This document shows positions 1 to 10,435 of a DNA stretch of 64,000 nucleotides, piece after piece. The stretch's first letter is position 1. Every line of letters starts with the position of its first letter. This DNA is from Lepidonotus clava (Eukaryota; Annelida; Polychaeta; Phyllodocida; Polynoidae). The DNA lies in the NCBI GenBank assembly GCA_936440205.1, contig OW387145.1, forward strand, positions 28,771,075 through 28,835,074, given 5' to 3'. The position numbers and the translations under genes were made by a program. Under the pieces are notes generated by a model. That model was not told the origin of the DNA. It saw nothing but the letters and a program-made list of their open reading frames with translations, and did not search any database.

Positions 1-1227
1 ACTTTTCTTTACAAAAAATGAAAGGGTGATATAGACAATAAATATACGATCTAGACAATAAACACCTTGGTTCTGAAAATGAGAAATACTGAAATACATA
101 TGTAGCGCTGAATACAAAACAAAGATTATTTAGAAAATAAAAATTGTCTCAAATATTAATTATTAACAACATTTTATCCAGAAACGTTTCGTGTACAGTG
201 TTTTGCAGTTGTGGGCTGATGAATTAGTTTCCCGACCTTGTGTAAGTTTAAATGTCTTCCTGATTGCTCGGGCGATGAATTAGGTTTCTTAGAAGGTCCG
301 GGGGATATTGGCAGTGTTATTCTTGTTGCTCGCCTCATTTTAAGGTCAACGCTAAATAACAAGTCCTCATGGAAAAAGCCATTTAAGCGACCAATATCGA
401 AGTTGTTTTAGCTAATTAAAGAGCTTGTGGGGTGAGGGGAAGTGTGTTCTTTTCCTTCACCTTTTACATAATCAAACGTTTTCATTCAACTTCAAAAGGT
501 CTGGGTACTCATTAAATACACCTAATCAGTTTAAAAACTAAGCGCACTTCTAATACGTTTAATTCATTATCGCGAGATGATTAAATGAAAAGCGTTCTTC
601 TCCAAATAAAGATGGCGGTTTAGATTCTCAGTTAACCCTTAACCTGTAAATACATGGTAATAACAAAACATTTGTGAATGTCTACTAACTTATCAAATCT
701 TTTTCTCATTCTATTTTCATGAGGCAAAACAAAGAGTTCTATCCCAGTATCCCGACCAACCCTATTGTTTTGCAAGGACCCTAAGAAATATTTAAGAACA
801 TCATTAAAATGAAATTGACCCAACCACGGAACGCCAATTTCTTGAGTTTTAGCTACTGGTTAGCCTAGATCAAGATGCATGCTGGGTAATATGTCGAAAA
901 ATCACAAGGAATTAACATAGTAATTTTCATGAATAATGCTATTATTTTTAGTCAGACATGATGGAAAACTAATAATCAATATCTTTTCAATGTAACGTGT
1001 ATCCATTAATATTCAATATTTTCAGAGTTGTTTAAAAATTCACTCTCCTCTATAGATGAGTATCTAACAATTATTTGTTTATTTTCTATCATTTTTCTAG
1101 AGGCTTTGTAGACAAAATTGATCCAAATTAACCTGCAGGTGCCTGAAATACGATAGGGAGAATTAGAATGCCTGAATGATACTTGATTTCATCACTCTTG
1201 ATAACAGAACTAATATCAAACTCTCAC
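1..1227. other. Intron, no feature seen
   Basis: AT-rich sequence downstream (on the minus strand) of the last PLCE1 exon in the window. The next exon, expected to begin the catalytic X box, is not present, so this stretch is read as the start of an intron that continues past the window edge. I see no repeat or coding signal. Confidence 0.6.
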
Positions 1228-1436
1228 CAGTATGATGTTGACGAGGTCCTGCTCGGACACGCAGCACTCCTGATTGTCCTCTAGAAATTCTCTCAGTTCT
1301 TGCAGGCCCAGACACTTGCCCTTGGACTTGTCCAGGTCGGTGGAGTTGTGGATGATGGAGGAGAGGGCGAACACGTCACACGGGTTCTGCCCGCTCTCTC
1401 CATGCACGTCCAGCACCGTGTTGCGGGTGATCAAAC
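1228..1436 (-). CDS. PLCE1: PLCE1 exon: second half of the EF-hand region
   Basis: Internal exon of 209 bp, acceptor TTTTCAG before 1436 and donor GTGAG after 1228. It starts with two bases completing a glycine codon left by the upstream exon (2311-2773), giving SDMG-LITRNTVLD. The C-terminal part, LGLQELREFLEDNQEC followed by VSEQDLVNIIL, aligns with the vertebrate PLCE1 segment LQLNDFLVNCQGEHC...DEILSIIQ, so this is EF-hand material just before the catalytic X domain. EF-hands of PLC enzymes mainly brace the barrel, and no clear calcium loop is visible here. The acceptor and first 30 bp of this exon are repeated three more times in the intron before it. Confidence 0.9.
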
Positions 1437-1800
1437 CTGAAAATGTAAGAGTGATATGTAGTATGTTTATAGAGTATGTTTTATATCATGATATTGACGC
1501 AGTATTCATATAGGTCCAGCACAGTGTTGCGGGTAATCAAACCTGAAAATGTACCATATATTTAGGTGGGAGTAAGAATGATATGTAGTATGTTTTTATA
1601 GTATATTTTATATAATGATATTGACGCAGTATTCATATAGGTCCAGCACAGTGTTGCGGGTAATCAAACCTGGAAATGTACCATATATTTAGGTGGAAGT
1701 AAGAGTGATATCTAGTATGTTTATATAGTATGTTTAACTGTAATGGTATTGACACAGTATTCTTGTAGGTCCAGCACAGTGTTGCGGGTGATCAAACTCG
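1407..1800 (-). repeat. Tandem duplication of a 3' splice site and exon start
   Basis: Four head-to-tail copies of a unit of about 106-128 bp, starting near 1407, 1513, 1640 and 1768. Each copy carries about 30 bp matching the start of the 1228-1436 exon. The first three have a TTTTCAG- or TTCCAG-type acceptor and the outermost a degenerate CGAG. The copy at 1407 is the true exon border; the others lie in the intron and show no obvious donor. Use of the decoy acceptors would lengthen the exon by 106, 233 or 360 nt. Confidence 0.9.
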
Positions 1801-2310
1801 AAGGGGTACGGTTTTTAGGTGAGACTTTTAGTCTAAACGGATTGCACAGTATGTCGCTGATTAAGAGACACTAGAAACACGAGTCCTTGGCATAATCACA
1901 AAAGATTCTGCCTACAAACAGGTAATTTATGATTTAAGGTATATCACTGTGGCATACGACTGAGGGTGCACATTATTTCGAACATGTTTATTGTACAGCA
2001 TTTTCAGAGACAGAGGTAATATACTTCAAATTTAAGGGTAATATAAATAATATTCATATATACATAATATATATTATACAGGGACACCACAGAGATCTGA
2101 GAGTAACCTAATCTATTTTGAAATGTCATAAAAGAACAAACTGAGTGGCGATAAGTCATCGCCTCTCAACTTCTTTAGGGAGATACATGTTCTTAATAGT
2201 GCAGAAAAAATAGACACCTCAAGTTCGAACTCTAGCAACCTTAATAAGTATCCCTGAAATGTAATTCCTTCTGTACAAATAAAATGTAGCGTAGCTCGCT
2301 AAATACTCAC
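1801..2310. other. Intron, no feature seen
   Basis: Rest of the intron between the two EF-hand exons. AT-rich with TATA-type runs near 2040-2080; no coding signal. Confidence 0.6.
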
Positions 2311-2773
2311 CCATATCACTTTGTGGTGGCTCCCTATACAGCTCAGACTTGCTCAGCTTCTTCTCTATACTCGGCTTGGAGGTGGCCACTTGCTCAAATA
2401 AATCCCTAAGGTCCTTTCGACACCTTAAACTGAACGACCGAAAAAGGTCCACAAAGTCCAAAAAGTCCAGCGACTGGGAATGTGTGAGGGGTTTGTTGGG
2501 GTCCGTGCTCCGGCCCCCTAACGATAATCTCCGGCGGTTTCTGGGTCTGAAGCCCGACTTGATGAAGTTGAAGGTGAGATTTTTGGGTTTGAAGACGGTG
2601 ACGGGCGCGAACTTGCCCTTGTTGAGGGAGATGTCGGTCTTGGGACTGTTGGCCTGGCTGGGGTCGCCCTTGACGGTGCCGCCCTTAGACTTGCCCTTCC
2701 CCGGCGTGTCCTTGTCCTTGTGGTTGTGGTCGTAGTACTGGTAGGGGTGACTGGCCGCTCCCGCCGTCTGGTC
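2311..2773 (-). CDS. PLCE1: PLCE1 exon: basic linker and first EF-hand helix
   Basis: Internal exon of 463 bp, acceptor TTTGACAG before 2773, donor GTGAGT after 2311, starting in phase 0. It opens with a low-complexity His/Lys/Gly-rich stretch (YQYYDHNHKDKD, GKGKSKGG) and then a conserved block, LDFLDFVDLFRSFSLRCRK followed by DLRDLFEQVA. This matches vertebrate PLCE1 [24 protein letters not shown], the first EF-hand helix. It joins the exon at 3299-3445 without a phase change. Two longer reading frames over the same DNA, one on the plus strand and one shifted on the minus strand, lack this similarity and are treated as shadows. Confidence 0.92.
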
Positions 2774-3298
2774 CTGTCAAAGGGAGAAATCATCTCATAA
2801 TTTCAAACATATCACGTTGCATTGCAAATGTGCCTGATATATATGATTATGGGAAAACGGTAAAAATGAGGCTTATTTTAAAATTGGCAAAACAAAACGT
2901 TCGTTCGTGTCTTGACCGTGACGCGAATATATTGTTTACTTAAACCTCTAGGTAATCTAGGTTTTAAGATCTTGTATGACCAGATCAAATAAAATCTGTT
3001 TTTTAAACTCGTTAATTTGGGAGCAATTGGTTAAAATCATTTAAATTCGATTTCAAATGGTATAGCATGCATAAATCCCTGTTATATTTCTAATGAAAAC
3101 ATATAAACCATCAACTTCCTGGTAGCTAAAATCGCCTGGTGGAATACAGGCCTGAGAGAGATGCTAGCAGTATTAAGCCCCAATCTAATATCTGAATTAA
3201 TCAGGTGAAACGTGGCTGATGTGCTCATATGATCGTTGCTGAAAAAAGAACACAGAAGACTTATACATGTAACAGAATAAAATGTATGTATGGCTGAC

Positions 3299-3445
3299 CT
3301 TGTGAACGGGCATGTGGCTAGCCTGTCGTCGCCGGTTGTTGCGGCCTCCCATGACGCTCGGGGTACGTTTGAAGGCCGACTGCGGGTTGACGTTGGTGTT
3401 GGGACTCATCGACCCCTGGGCGTTCCACTGCCGACCGCCGAAGGC
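3299..3445 (-). CDS. PLCE1: PLCE1 exon: end of PH-like region into basic linker
   Basis: Internal exon of 147 bp (49 codons, phase 0 at both ends), acceptor AATTGCAG before 3445, donor AAG/GTCAGC after 3299. The opening AFGGRQWNAQG corresponds to vertebrate PLCE1 ELFGGRRWSARN, the segment closing the PH-like region. The rest (FKRTPSVMGG, RNNRRRQASH) is a Ser/Arg-rich linker with basic patches of the kind that could be phosphorylated or bind membrane, but no specific site can be claimed. The upstream exon ends LLAKALK, so the joined text is AKALK-AFGGRQW. Confidence 0.92.
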
Positions 3446-3890
3446 CTGCAATTAGCCAGAAAGGTGATTAAAGTGATGACTTTAGTGAACCCAATAAGCC
3501 CTTCCCCTATGAAGTTTGCCATTGAGATTGCACGGAAAAAAATCCTGCAGCAAATCCCTGTCTGTTGAACTTAAATTATTGGATAAGAAAAAACTCATGT
3601 TATTTCTTTTTACCAAATATTGTTTAAGCACATTTACATTATTAAACAAACCGATTGAATAATTTGTTTTAAACTTTGAGCCAATCGAAAGGGTGTCTTT
3701 TTTGGCAAATTAAGTTTAGGACATTATGAGATGAGTTGACAAATTTACAATTTTCACTACGAATTCGTATCTATTCGTTATGTAAAAGGTAGATATATTT
3801 GGGGATAAACTTGGAGATGGTTGGAATAATAATATTGTTCCCAAAAGCATTTTCAATTTTGATGTGAAGTGGTATGGGTTGATCACACAC

Positions 3891-4629
3891 CTTGAGAGCC
3901 TTAGCGAGCAGCGGCCCCTGCTGTTTCTCCGTCTCGTAGACGAGCGTCATGTACTGCTCCTTGAGCCAGGTCATCCGCCGGTCGGTGTGGCGGCGCCGCA
4001 GACACACGGACGCCCGCACCAGTCTCCGCAGCCCCCGGAACCAGACCTTGGCCACGGCTGACGGCAGGACAAACTCCAGCAGGCGATTATCAGAGATGTT
4101 CGAACCGAAGAGCAGCGAGAGGCAGTTCTCCCGGGTGAGGTCCTCCAGGCCGTGCCGCTTGGAGATGGAGGTCAAATCAGCACCGGCCGAGGATTCACCG
4201 CCCAATAACACCTCTTTGATGAGACTCAAATCGATGTGGCCCTCCTCAAAGTCATCCAGGATGGAGAGCCCAGCGCCATATTTGTTGATTAAGCCAGGGA
4301 TCTCGAACTTATCGCTGAAGACGTAGTCCGGGGCTGCCGCCCCGCGAAGTGCGCTCCACTGGGGCCGGCACCAGGAGAGGGTGGCATTGTCAGCCTCCAG
4401 ACGTAGGAAACAGATGGTGGAGTGCGAGTTGTTGCCGTCCCAGCGCACCACGGTGGCGCCATGGTGCAGGCACTGGAGGTCGTTGAGGTGGACCCTGGAG
4501 AGCTTGGTGGTCACTATGGGCACGGTGGTGCTGGAGCGCGCAGGGGGGTGGATCGGTTCGTACGAGTCCAGGTCGAGGTCGTAGTCACTGTCGACGTGCG
4601 GTGAGAGTGGGTCCTCACAGTCCGACTCA
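3891..4629 (-). CDS. PLCE1: PLCE1 exon: acidic linker and PH-like domain
   Basis: Exon of 739 bp, acceptor TCTCAACCCAG before 4629, donor GTGTGT after 3891. The first 30 residues are acidic (ESDCEDPLSP, DSDYDLDLDSYE). From about residue 45 the text follows vertebrate PLCE1: LNDLQCLHHGATVVRWDG against QFLLQGATVIHYD, ICFLRLEADNATLSW against CFLQLQPDNSTLTW, and LLEFVLPSAVAKVWFRGL against LLHFVAPKHTAKMLFSGL. Near the end, RRMTWLKEQYMTLVYE matches QWLRKQYVSLYQE. In PLC epsilon this region is PH-like and sits between the exchange domain and the EF-hands. GC content is much higher than in the flanking introns. Confidence 0.95.
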
Positions 4630-5084
4630 CTGGGTTGAGAAGTAAATGCAACTTGTTAATCAATTTTTCACGATCTAGACAATAAACGCCTTAGTTGATT
4701 CTCATTTAGAATATTTCTGACTTTTATAAACCGTTGTTACTCCCCTAAAAATGAGAAATATTCGTTCATAACAGGTGTATGCATACACGTAGATCTATAT
4801 GCTATAATGACTTTTTTAGACTTGGGCTCCTGCTACACTCTAAAACTAAACTCAACTGTCATAGCTAATAAGGGCCTAAGGGTCTACGACGATCCAGCCT
4901 TCTTGAATACTTGGTTAAGATATCCAAATACCCAAACCCTCAGTCTTAAAATCCAGCTCAACTGCTGAGTTGAGTTCTGTCTCAAACTGCGTAGTGATCT
5001 GTTTAACCTACACATTGCCACGCTACTTCTTACTCCCTAAATCTCTACTACATCCTACTAAGACAACCACGTCACAGTGCCTAC

Positions 5085-5251
5085 CTCCCTTCCTCCTGCT
5101 CCTCCTCCTTCCGTTTGAGCTGGGCGTCCTGCTGGAACAGGTGGATGTCGTTGAGGACGACGTGGGCCTGGGAGATCTTCTCCAGGTTGATGAGCCCGCC
5201 GACCCCGATCCGCGTCATGAACCGGTCCTCCCCACTGTAGTCCGAGATGAA
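5085..5251 (-). CDS. PLCE1: PLCE1 exon: end of the CDC25 RasGEF domain
   Basis: Exon of 167 bp, phase 0 start after GTTCACAG, donor GTAGGC after 5085; its last two bases complete a serine codon with the next exon (EEGS-ESDCEDP). The text FISDYSGEDRFMTRIGVGGL then INLEKISQAHVV follows vertebrate PLCE1 [20 protein letters not shown]. It then becomes a charged helix (LFQQDAQLKRKEEEQEEG) leading out of the domain. The exon at 5793 ends in HLE, giving HLE-FISDYSG, the usual closing motif of CDC25 domains. Confidence 0.93.
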
Positions 5252-5792
5252 CTGTGAACAAAGTCAATCAGTTTAAAATCAATCTATTTCAAAAATGTTA
5301 TTTTTCAATGGTAATATTTGGGGGGTTCTGGTCTAATATATTTTGCGAGACCCTTGTATTGAAAGTTTATGGACAAAACATGAATTTCTTATGACTATTA
5401 AGTTCAAGCAAAAACGTTCTGATACAGTTTGTGTAGAAATGGTTTACAGGCTTCACCTATAATTATTGCGTGCAGGATCTTTGTTGGTAATCTATGATAT
5501 ATCCTCTATGATCTGGCATTTCATACACTCACTTGAGTATACTATATAGTATTAGTCATTGTAAACAAAATAGATCAAGAGGTAATTCATTTCAAAAACA
5601 AATTTCTATTCACACAACAAAATACGGATTAATCGCCTGACCATTAAATAAACAACTCAAATTGACCTGATTAAGCGACAGGTCCCAGTATAAGAAATAA
5701 TCAAACATTTTTCCCTCTAAAAAAATAACAATTAATTTTCCTAAGAAAAACAAAAGCAAAAAACCCAAGACCCGTTAAAAGAAGCAGCCTAC

Positions 5793-6042
5793 CTCCAGGT
5801 GTTGGTGGTCGCCGGAGGGCACGACGATGACGCTGGGCACCCCTGACAGGATCATGCGGAGGTCCCTTAGGAAGCCGCCGAAAAAGGGCACGACCTTACA
5901 GTGGGGCAGGTCGAGGGCCCGCGTGATGGCGCCGCGGTAGGCGCGGGTTGGCTCCCACGACAAGAGCGCCGCGCTCAGGGTGTGCATGATGGTGAGGTCC
6001 TCGTCAGACAGGGACAGCCAGAACGGCTTCAGCTTCTCCGAC
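5793..6042 (-). CDS. PLCE1: PLCE1 exon: central CDC25 RasGEF domain
   Basis: Exon of 250 bp, acceptor TTATCTCCAG before 6042, donor GAG/GTAGGC after 5793. It encodes SEKLKPFWLSLSDEDL, YRGAITRALDLPHCKVVPFF and GGFLRDLRMILSG. The pattern of proline- and cysteine-containing P-x-C-x-V-P-F-x-G, then F-L-x-D-L, is the conserved core of CDC25-type exchange domains and matches PLCE1 [20 protein letters not shown]. In PLC epsilon this domain promotes GTP loading of Rap1 (and reportedly Ras), feeding the same GTPases that bind its C-terminal RA domains. Start and end phases match both neighbours. Confidence 0.95.
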
Positions 6043-6681
6043 CTGGAGATAAATAGAGGGTATTGGGGGTAAGTTTAGGGGATATAAAACTATGAGACTA
6101 TAACTGCGTTGTTTATCGTAACAGCGAGGCAAGTCAGGGTTACCGAAAAAATAACGAAAGAAAGCAGTTTTGAAATTCCATGTAGATTTAAATGCTATGA
6201 AATGTGATGTAGGAAATACATTTTGATGTGAATACTAATCTGGAAGGATACAAAAATCTGATGACTTGCATTCCTCTTTTAACTAGCTTGTTCTATTGCC
6301 ATTATCTAGCTAGAGTCAGTGAAATCTATAGAAATAATGATTAGGCCAATAAGATCGCTATTGCATGTAAATCCTCCTCCCCCCCTTAGCTATTAGAGAC
6401 AATGAGACCATTATCAATAGCTTTCTATTTCGATATATTTCCTTAAGTCACAAGATTCATATCTACCCCTACATCTACTAGAAAACATAGTCCATGAAAA
6501 CTGACTCTGCTTTAACTATATCCTGGCATTATGAAAATACTACGCGCTATGGCTGAAAGGTCTGATGGTTTTCACTGGTATGGCCCAGGCCGCAGTGGCG
6601 GGAACAATGCAGAGATGATTTTCGGATAGAGATCTTCGGCTAAGTAGCAGAGTTGGTCTCGACAGAGAGAAGGCGGCTTAC

Positions 6682-6827
6682 TTGAGGCCGCTGAGGATCT
6701 CGACGGCGGCGTTAAAGTTGCCCATGTTCCAGCAGGTGGCGGCGAGCCGCAGGATGCAGGAGAGCACGGCCTTGCGGTCCTCGTGGGTGGCCTGGGTGAT
6801 GATGATGTGAGTCACCCACGAACTCAC
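6682..6827 (-). CDS. PLCE1: PLCE1 exon: CDC25 RasGEF domain, SSWVT and CWNMGN blocks
   Basis: Exon of 146 bp, acceptor GGTTGCAG before 6827, donor GTAAGC after 6682. Translation VSSWVTHIIITQATHEDRK then LAATCWNMGNFNAAVEILSG and LK. Vertebrate PLCE1 has EVSSWVTWLILTAGSMEEK and [20 protein letters not shown], so both diagnostic blocks are kept. The first codons (GTG AGT) resemble a splice donor, and the upstream exon ends immediately before an intronic GTGAGT, so this border should be confirmed by cDNA; the phase fits as given. Confidence 0.94.
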
Positions 6828-7363
6828 CTGCAACCAGCAACAGGTTATTATTAATCGTTTTCAATGATTCTTTTTGGTTTCTTTCCTCTCGTCTACGAAA
6901 TATTATCGTTTTGTCAATTACCTTAAATGGTCGTATTTGTAACACAGTCAATGAGGATTTAATCAATTAGTCCAATGACTTACGCTTAACGTAACTGTTC
7001 ATCGCAAGATGTTTTAAAAGTTAATTTTTAAACTCTCAACGACGAAAGGTAAATATATGATATGAAATCTAGGATTTTTATTTAAATGTAAGTAAGGAAA
7101 ATTGCAATTTGGATGCTACTACAGTCATTTTATATTTCGTAGTGATCCCTCTATCCTTTTAACTTTCTTCAGGTTGTCCAGATTTTTTTTGGGGGGGAAG
7201 TCAATTAAAGACTTGTCTAAGACATGTAATGATAGTCAAGACCACCTGAATTTCGAAAAAAAATAATACATGGCTACTGGATAAGAACAATGTTAATCTC
7301 AAACACTCAGATTTAGGGGAAAAAGTGTAATGGCACGATGCATGCATCACAACCCCCACTCAC

Positions 7364-7617
7364 TTCTATAAAGCGCTGTATGAGGTCTTGTACGTTGGGG
7401 TGTCGTGTGGCCGTCGGGGTGCGGGACAGGTCGAGGGTGATGTGCCGTATGTAGTACATCGGGGGCACACTGTTAAACAGGGCGTGTTCCGTTTCCGTCA
7501 GCCGCATGGCCACCTCCTCCGGAAAGGGCAGCAGTTTCTGCAGCGCCTCCAGCTCCTCCGCGTACACCTGGCTCGGCTCGATCTCCGGCACCAGGTTCTG
7601 CAACCGGCGCCCGAAGT
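7364..7617 (-). CDS. PLCE1: PLCE1 exon: start of the CDC25 RasGEF domain
   Basis: Exon of 254 bp, acceptor TTTTCCACCAG before 7617, donor GTGAGT after 7364. It starts with two bases completing an aspartate codon begun by the FERM F3 exon (LMLDF-D-FGRRLQNL). LEALQKLLPFPEEVAMRLTE matches vertebrate PLCE1 [20 protein letters not shown], and MYYIRHITLDLSRTP matches VDYLCFLTRDLGTP; it ends DLIQRFIE, compare DLVMRFNE. This exon joins the unexpected FERM module to the exchange domain, so its acceptor is the key junction in the window. Confidence 0.93.
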
Positions 7618-8042
7618 CTGGTGGAAAAAAATATAAATATTTTATTATTGGAATCTTATAACAAGTTACGAACAAGTGATATGAGTATTTTTTTCCTGCT
7701 GTAGAGAATTTGGTGTGGTATTTAACTTTTTTCTGGATCGAAAACCAATTTCACTCCAAGGATTTATCAAATTGACTCTTAATAATTTTATCATTTTGGA
7801 ATAAGATGACATGACATATTATTTCCCTGGTTAGCTTTCCATATACCTGTATTTACCAAATTAGGTATAACATTTTCATGGGTCATTGACGTTGATGAAA
7901 TTTTCCCTATTTTTATTTGAGCAATCTCCGTACTTCAACTCACAATGTAAAGTTTCTTCATGAATAAATTCTGACCAAATAATCCTTGTGAAACACAACA
8001 AGGAAGTTATCCACTAACAGTAAACCTGAGGAGGGTACTGAC

Positions 8043-8331
8043 CAAAGTCCAACATGAGGTCCCGTTGCGGGGCGGCGTTCTCCAAGTACCGACCCTCCGT
8101 GTCCATGGCCTCCCACAGGGCGGCCGTCACCGACTTGAGGTTGTCTATAGACGGCGCCAGCAGCGACCACGGCTTGGACGCCAGGAACTGCAGGATGAGC
8201 CCGTCGTGGGCCTTGCCCGTGCCCGTGCTCCATTCCTGGAGTTCCCTGATCGGGTGGGCCTGAACCGTGAGCTTGGTCTTCTCGTTCAGAAGGACTACCT
8301 TCTCACTGCTGATGCCCAGTAAGCGCGTCAC
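8043..8331 (-). CDS. PLCE1: FERM F3 (PTB/PH-like) lobe upstream of PLCE1 RasGEF
   Basis: Exon of 289 bp, acceptor TTGTTCTAG before 8331, donor TTTG/GTCAGT after 8043. It encodes VTRLLGISSEKVVLLNEKTK, then IRELQEWSTG, DGLILQF and SIDNLKSVTAALWEAMD. This tracks the talin F3 lobe: VPRLLGITKESVMRVDEKTK, LTNIKRWAAS, FTLDFG and the closing helix. F3 lobes of FERM domains bind NPxY-type tails or phosphoinositides. Vertebrate PLCE1, as I recall its sequence, has no such domain here. The exon ends one base into a codon and the RasGEF exon supplies the other two, which supports a single transcript. Confidence 0.88.
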
Positions 8332-9588
8332 CTAGAACAAGAAAGGGGGAGCTTTGAGTATGGGAGAAATTCTTTTACGTTTTATTTTTATTTTTGTGCA
8401 TAAACTTTTATTCAGTAATAAACATCAGAGTTACCTCTGTTTTTCAGTTCATTGTGTGTTGTTAGGTAAGGGTCAATCAGAAGTTTTTTTTAGCATACCT
8501 TTATTTTAAGTGAATAAAATATTGTGAGTCATGCATCATTTCTGCCTGGTATCATTTGGGATATTAAGCTGAACTCCAAGGAAAAAAGAAAATCGAAATT
8601 CAGAAGAAGAAAAACAGAAGAGTACTTTTCCCTGCGGAGAAAGACGGAGTGACGGACTATGTTCACGTCAATATAACTGATGTCTATCATATGTGGATAT
8701 GCTATTCTCATTCCTTCTAATTCTTTTTTTTACAGGCAGAATAAGGGGTCAATGAGACGTGTCTGTTCCGCATAAGTTGAACCCATACCTATGAGCCTAT
8801 TTCATTTTACTTAACAATTCGCCGTCAATGTACAGTTTTCCTTCCCACTCCTCTTAATCCAGCATTTTTTTCTGAACTCATTTACTCCGATTTGTTCATA
8901 TTTGAGGTTTTCTTGAGTTTCTAATTATTCCAGCTAAATCCTAAACAACACCAAGACTACAGATAGGGAGAAAGACCACGGAAAAGATCAATATGGAAAA
9001 TTTACATCCACAACTATCAATTTTTGCCGGGAAATGTATAGGCCTATTACTAGCTTTTTTTACACTGAAATATATTTTTGAGTCATTCCCCGACAAATAC
9101 TGCTCTGTTTATTTCAACCGTCAAGTCCTGAAACCAGGCGACATCAGCTAAGGCAAGTCAGTGCTCCATTCGGGACAAACACAGGTGATCATGGCAACAA
9201 CCGGCCCTACAAGTACGATACGGAAAGGCTCCATTCATCTTACATAAATCCATCCAAGTTGACATTCTACAAGTGCCTCCCATTCAGTTTCCTTGCACGT
9301 AACACTAGACATGGAACGCACAGAGATCACTGCAAATAGGAAGGTGGTGTGAAAGTGACCCGAGAGTGGCTCAGGTACTGCTCGTGTACTGAACAGATAC
9401 TGAACCGCTACTGCTCAGGTACTGAACAGGTACTGCGCAGGTACTGCTCAGCCGGGAGCTACTCGAGTTGAAAAAGGTCTGAGTAGGAGAATTGTGCGTG
9501 ATGACAGAGAGAGAAAGGGTGAGACACACAATCAGATAAAGTTCTAGGTTTGGGCTAGCACCCAGGTGAACTCGTCGTGACCCCTTAC
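8332..9588. other. Intron with an 11-bp tandem repeat
   Basis: AT-rich intron between the F3 exon and the proposed microexon. Apart from the CAGGTACTG repeat at 9372-9457 nothing stands out; the open frame at 8529-8711 is AT-rich and not coding-like. Confidence 0.5.
9372..9457. repeat. 11-bp tandem repeat (CAGGTACTGNN)
   Basis: Seven or so diverged copies of an 11-bp unit, CAGGTACTG followed by CT, AA or CG. It lies about 130 bp downstream, in transcript direction, of the proposed 27-nt microexon donor. Confidence 0.8.
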
Positions 9589-9615
9589 CGCCTTGTCCAG
9601 GTTCCAGCAGCCAAA
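9589..9615 (-). CDS. PLCE1: Candidate 27-nt microexon in the FERM F2-F3 hinge
   Basis: Minus-strand text CTTTAACTTAG, then 27 bases encoding FGCWNLDKA, then GTAAGG. Both flanking exons meet in phase 0 and 27 is divisible by three, so inclusion adds nine residues (NTSKK-FGCWNLDKA-VTRLLG) and skipping leaves the frame intact. A CTGAC branch-point-like word and a pyrimidine-leaning tract precede the acceptor. The inserted residues fall in the linker between the F2 and F3 lobes, a common place for regulatory inserts. It could be a chance AG...GT pair, but position, phase, length and the non-random peptide argue for a real, perhaps alternatively spliced, microexon. Confidence 0.6.
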
Positions 9616-10285
9616 CTAAGTTAAAGGTTAAAATTAAAGTCAGTTTGTAACTTTACAGAATCATCCAGACCCCAATCCCGTTTCCCACTGAAAACAGGTA
9701 AACATAAAAAAAACTGATCATCATTTCGCTCATAATTATATCTCCATTAAAAAAATGATATGACGTCAGAATGTAAACACTCATATCATTCCATAATTAG
9801 TGTACTGAATTCTTGCCAAGTCAGACAGCTGTATGACGCATGTGGATAGAACTGGTGGATGCCAGAACAATGATACAATTTATGGAAAATTTCCACCTGT
9901 CGTCCAACCCACCAGATGCAGATAAAGTAGTTTGAGTTCAGAAACAAAATCCTACAAAGTTTCCAGATACTCCTTAATCGACGCTAAAATTCTCAAGAAT
10001 TCGAAATGCAGGGATCAGAAAAGAGCGTATGACCCAGGGCTACTAAAGTATTTTAGATACAATTCTGTGCCTAAGGTCCATTTTCTAAGCCTTATAACTG
10101 ACAGCCCAGATCTGGAGAATTTCTTCGATATCTAAAAATGGTCATGACAGCTGTTTACGAAGTATTCACTGTTATACTGTTTCTTTATGGTTCTACTAAT
10201 TAATTTTCAAAAAGTTTCTATTATAAACAAAGAGAATAAGAATTCCCAATAGTCTAATAAGTATTTTCAGAATAACAAAACTTAC
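9616..10285. other. Intron, no feature seen
   Basis: AT-rich intron between the microexon and the F2 exon; the plus-strand open frame at 9932-10135 shows no coding bias. Confidence 0.5.
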
Positions 10286-10435
10286 CTTTTTGCTCGTGTT
10301 TCCTCTAAGGATCTCTTTCACTCGGTAGATCTTACATCCATAACATGGCAAGTTCTTACAAATCTTGATGTACAGTTGTTTCAGCTTTAGCTCGTTGTCA
10401 TAGCATGGTGTGTGCCACAACTTGATTTGTTTTTC
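10286..10435 (-). CDS. PLCE1: FERM F2 lobe, C-terminal half
   Basis: Exon of 150 bp (50 codons, phase 0 at both ends), acceptor CATATTTCCAG before 10435, donor AAG/GTAAGT after 10286. It encodes EKQIKLWHTPCYDNELKLKQ, LYIKICKNLPCYGCKIYRVK and EILRGNTSKK. The pattern of a helix ending K-x-x-Y-x-x-x-x-x-x-L-x-x-Y-G, a strand and a V-K-E turn is that of talin F2 (EAKVRYVKLARSLKTYGVSFFLVKEKMKG). It precedes the F3 exon as expected and is joined to the exon at 16500 as RDMIN-EKQIKLW. Confidence 0.88.

Larger units (their letters stand above)
2774..8042. other. Short introns between PLCE1 exons
   Basis: The introns at 2774-3298, 3446-3890, 4630-5084, 5252-5792, 6043-6681, 6828-7363 and 7618-8042 are each about 425-640 bp, AT-rich, and bounded by GT/AG on the minus strand. 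I see no repeat, RNA gene or extra exon in them. A short G run sits near 7190 and a C run near 6380. Confidence 0.7.

Noticed and set aside
2349-2735. Plus-strand open frame of 128 codons
   Set aside because: Antisense shadow of the PLCE1 exon at 2311-2773; the minus frame carries the EF-hand similarity and the splice borders.
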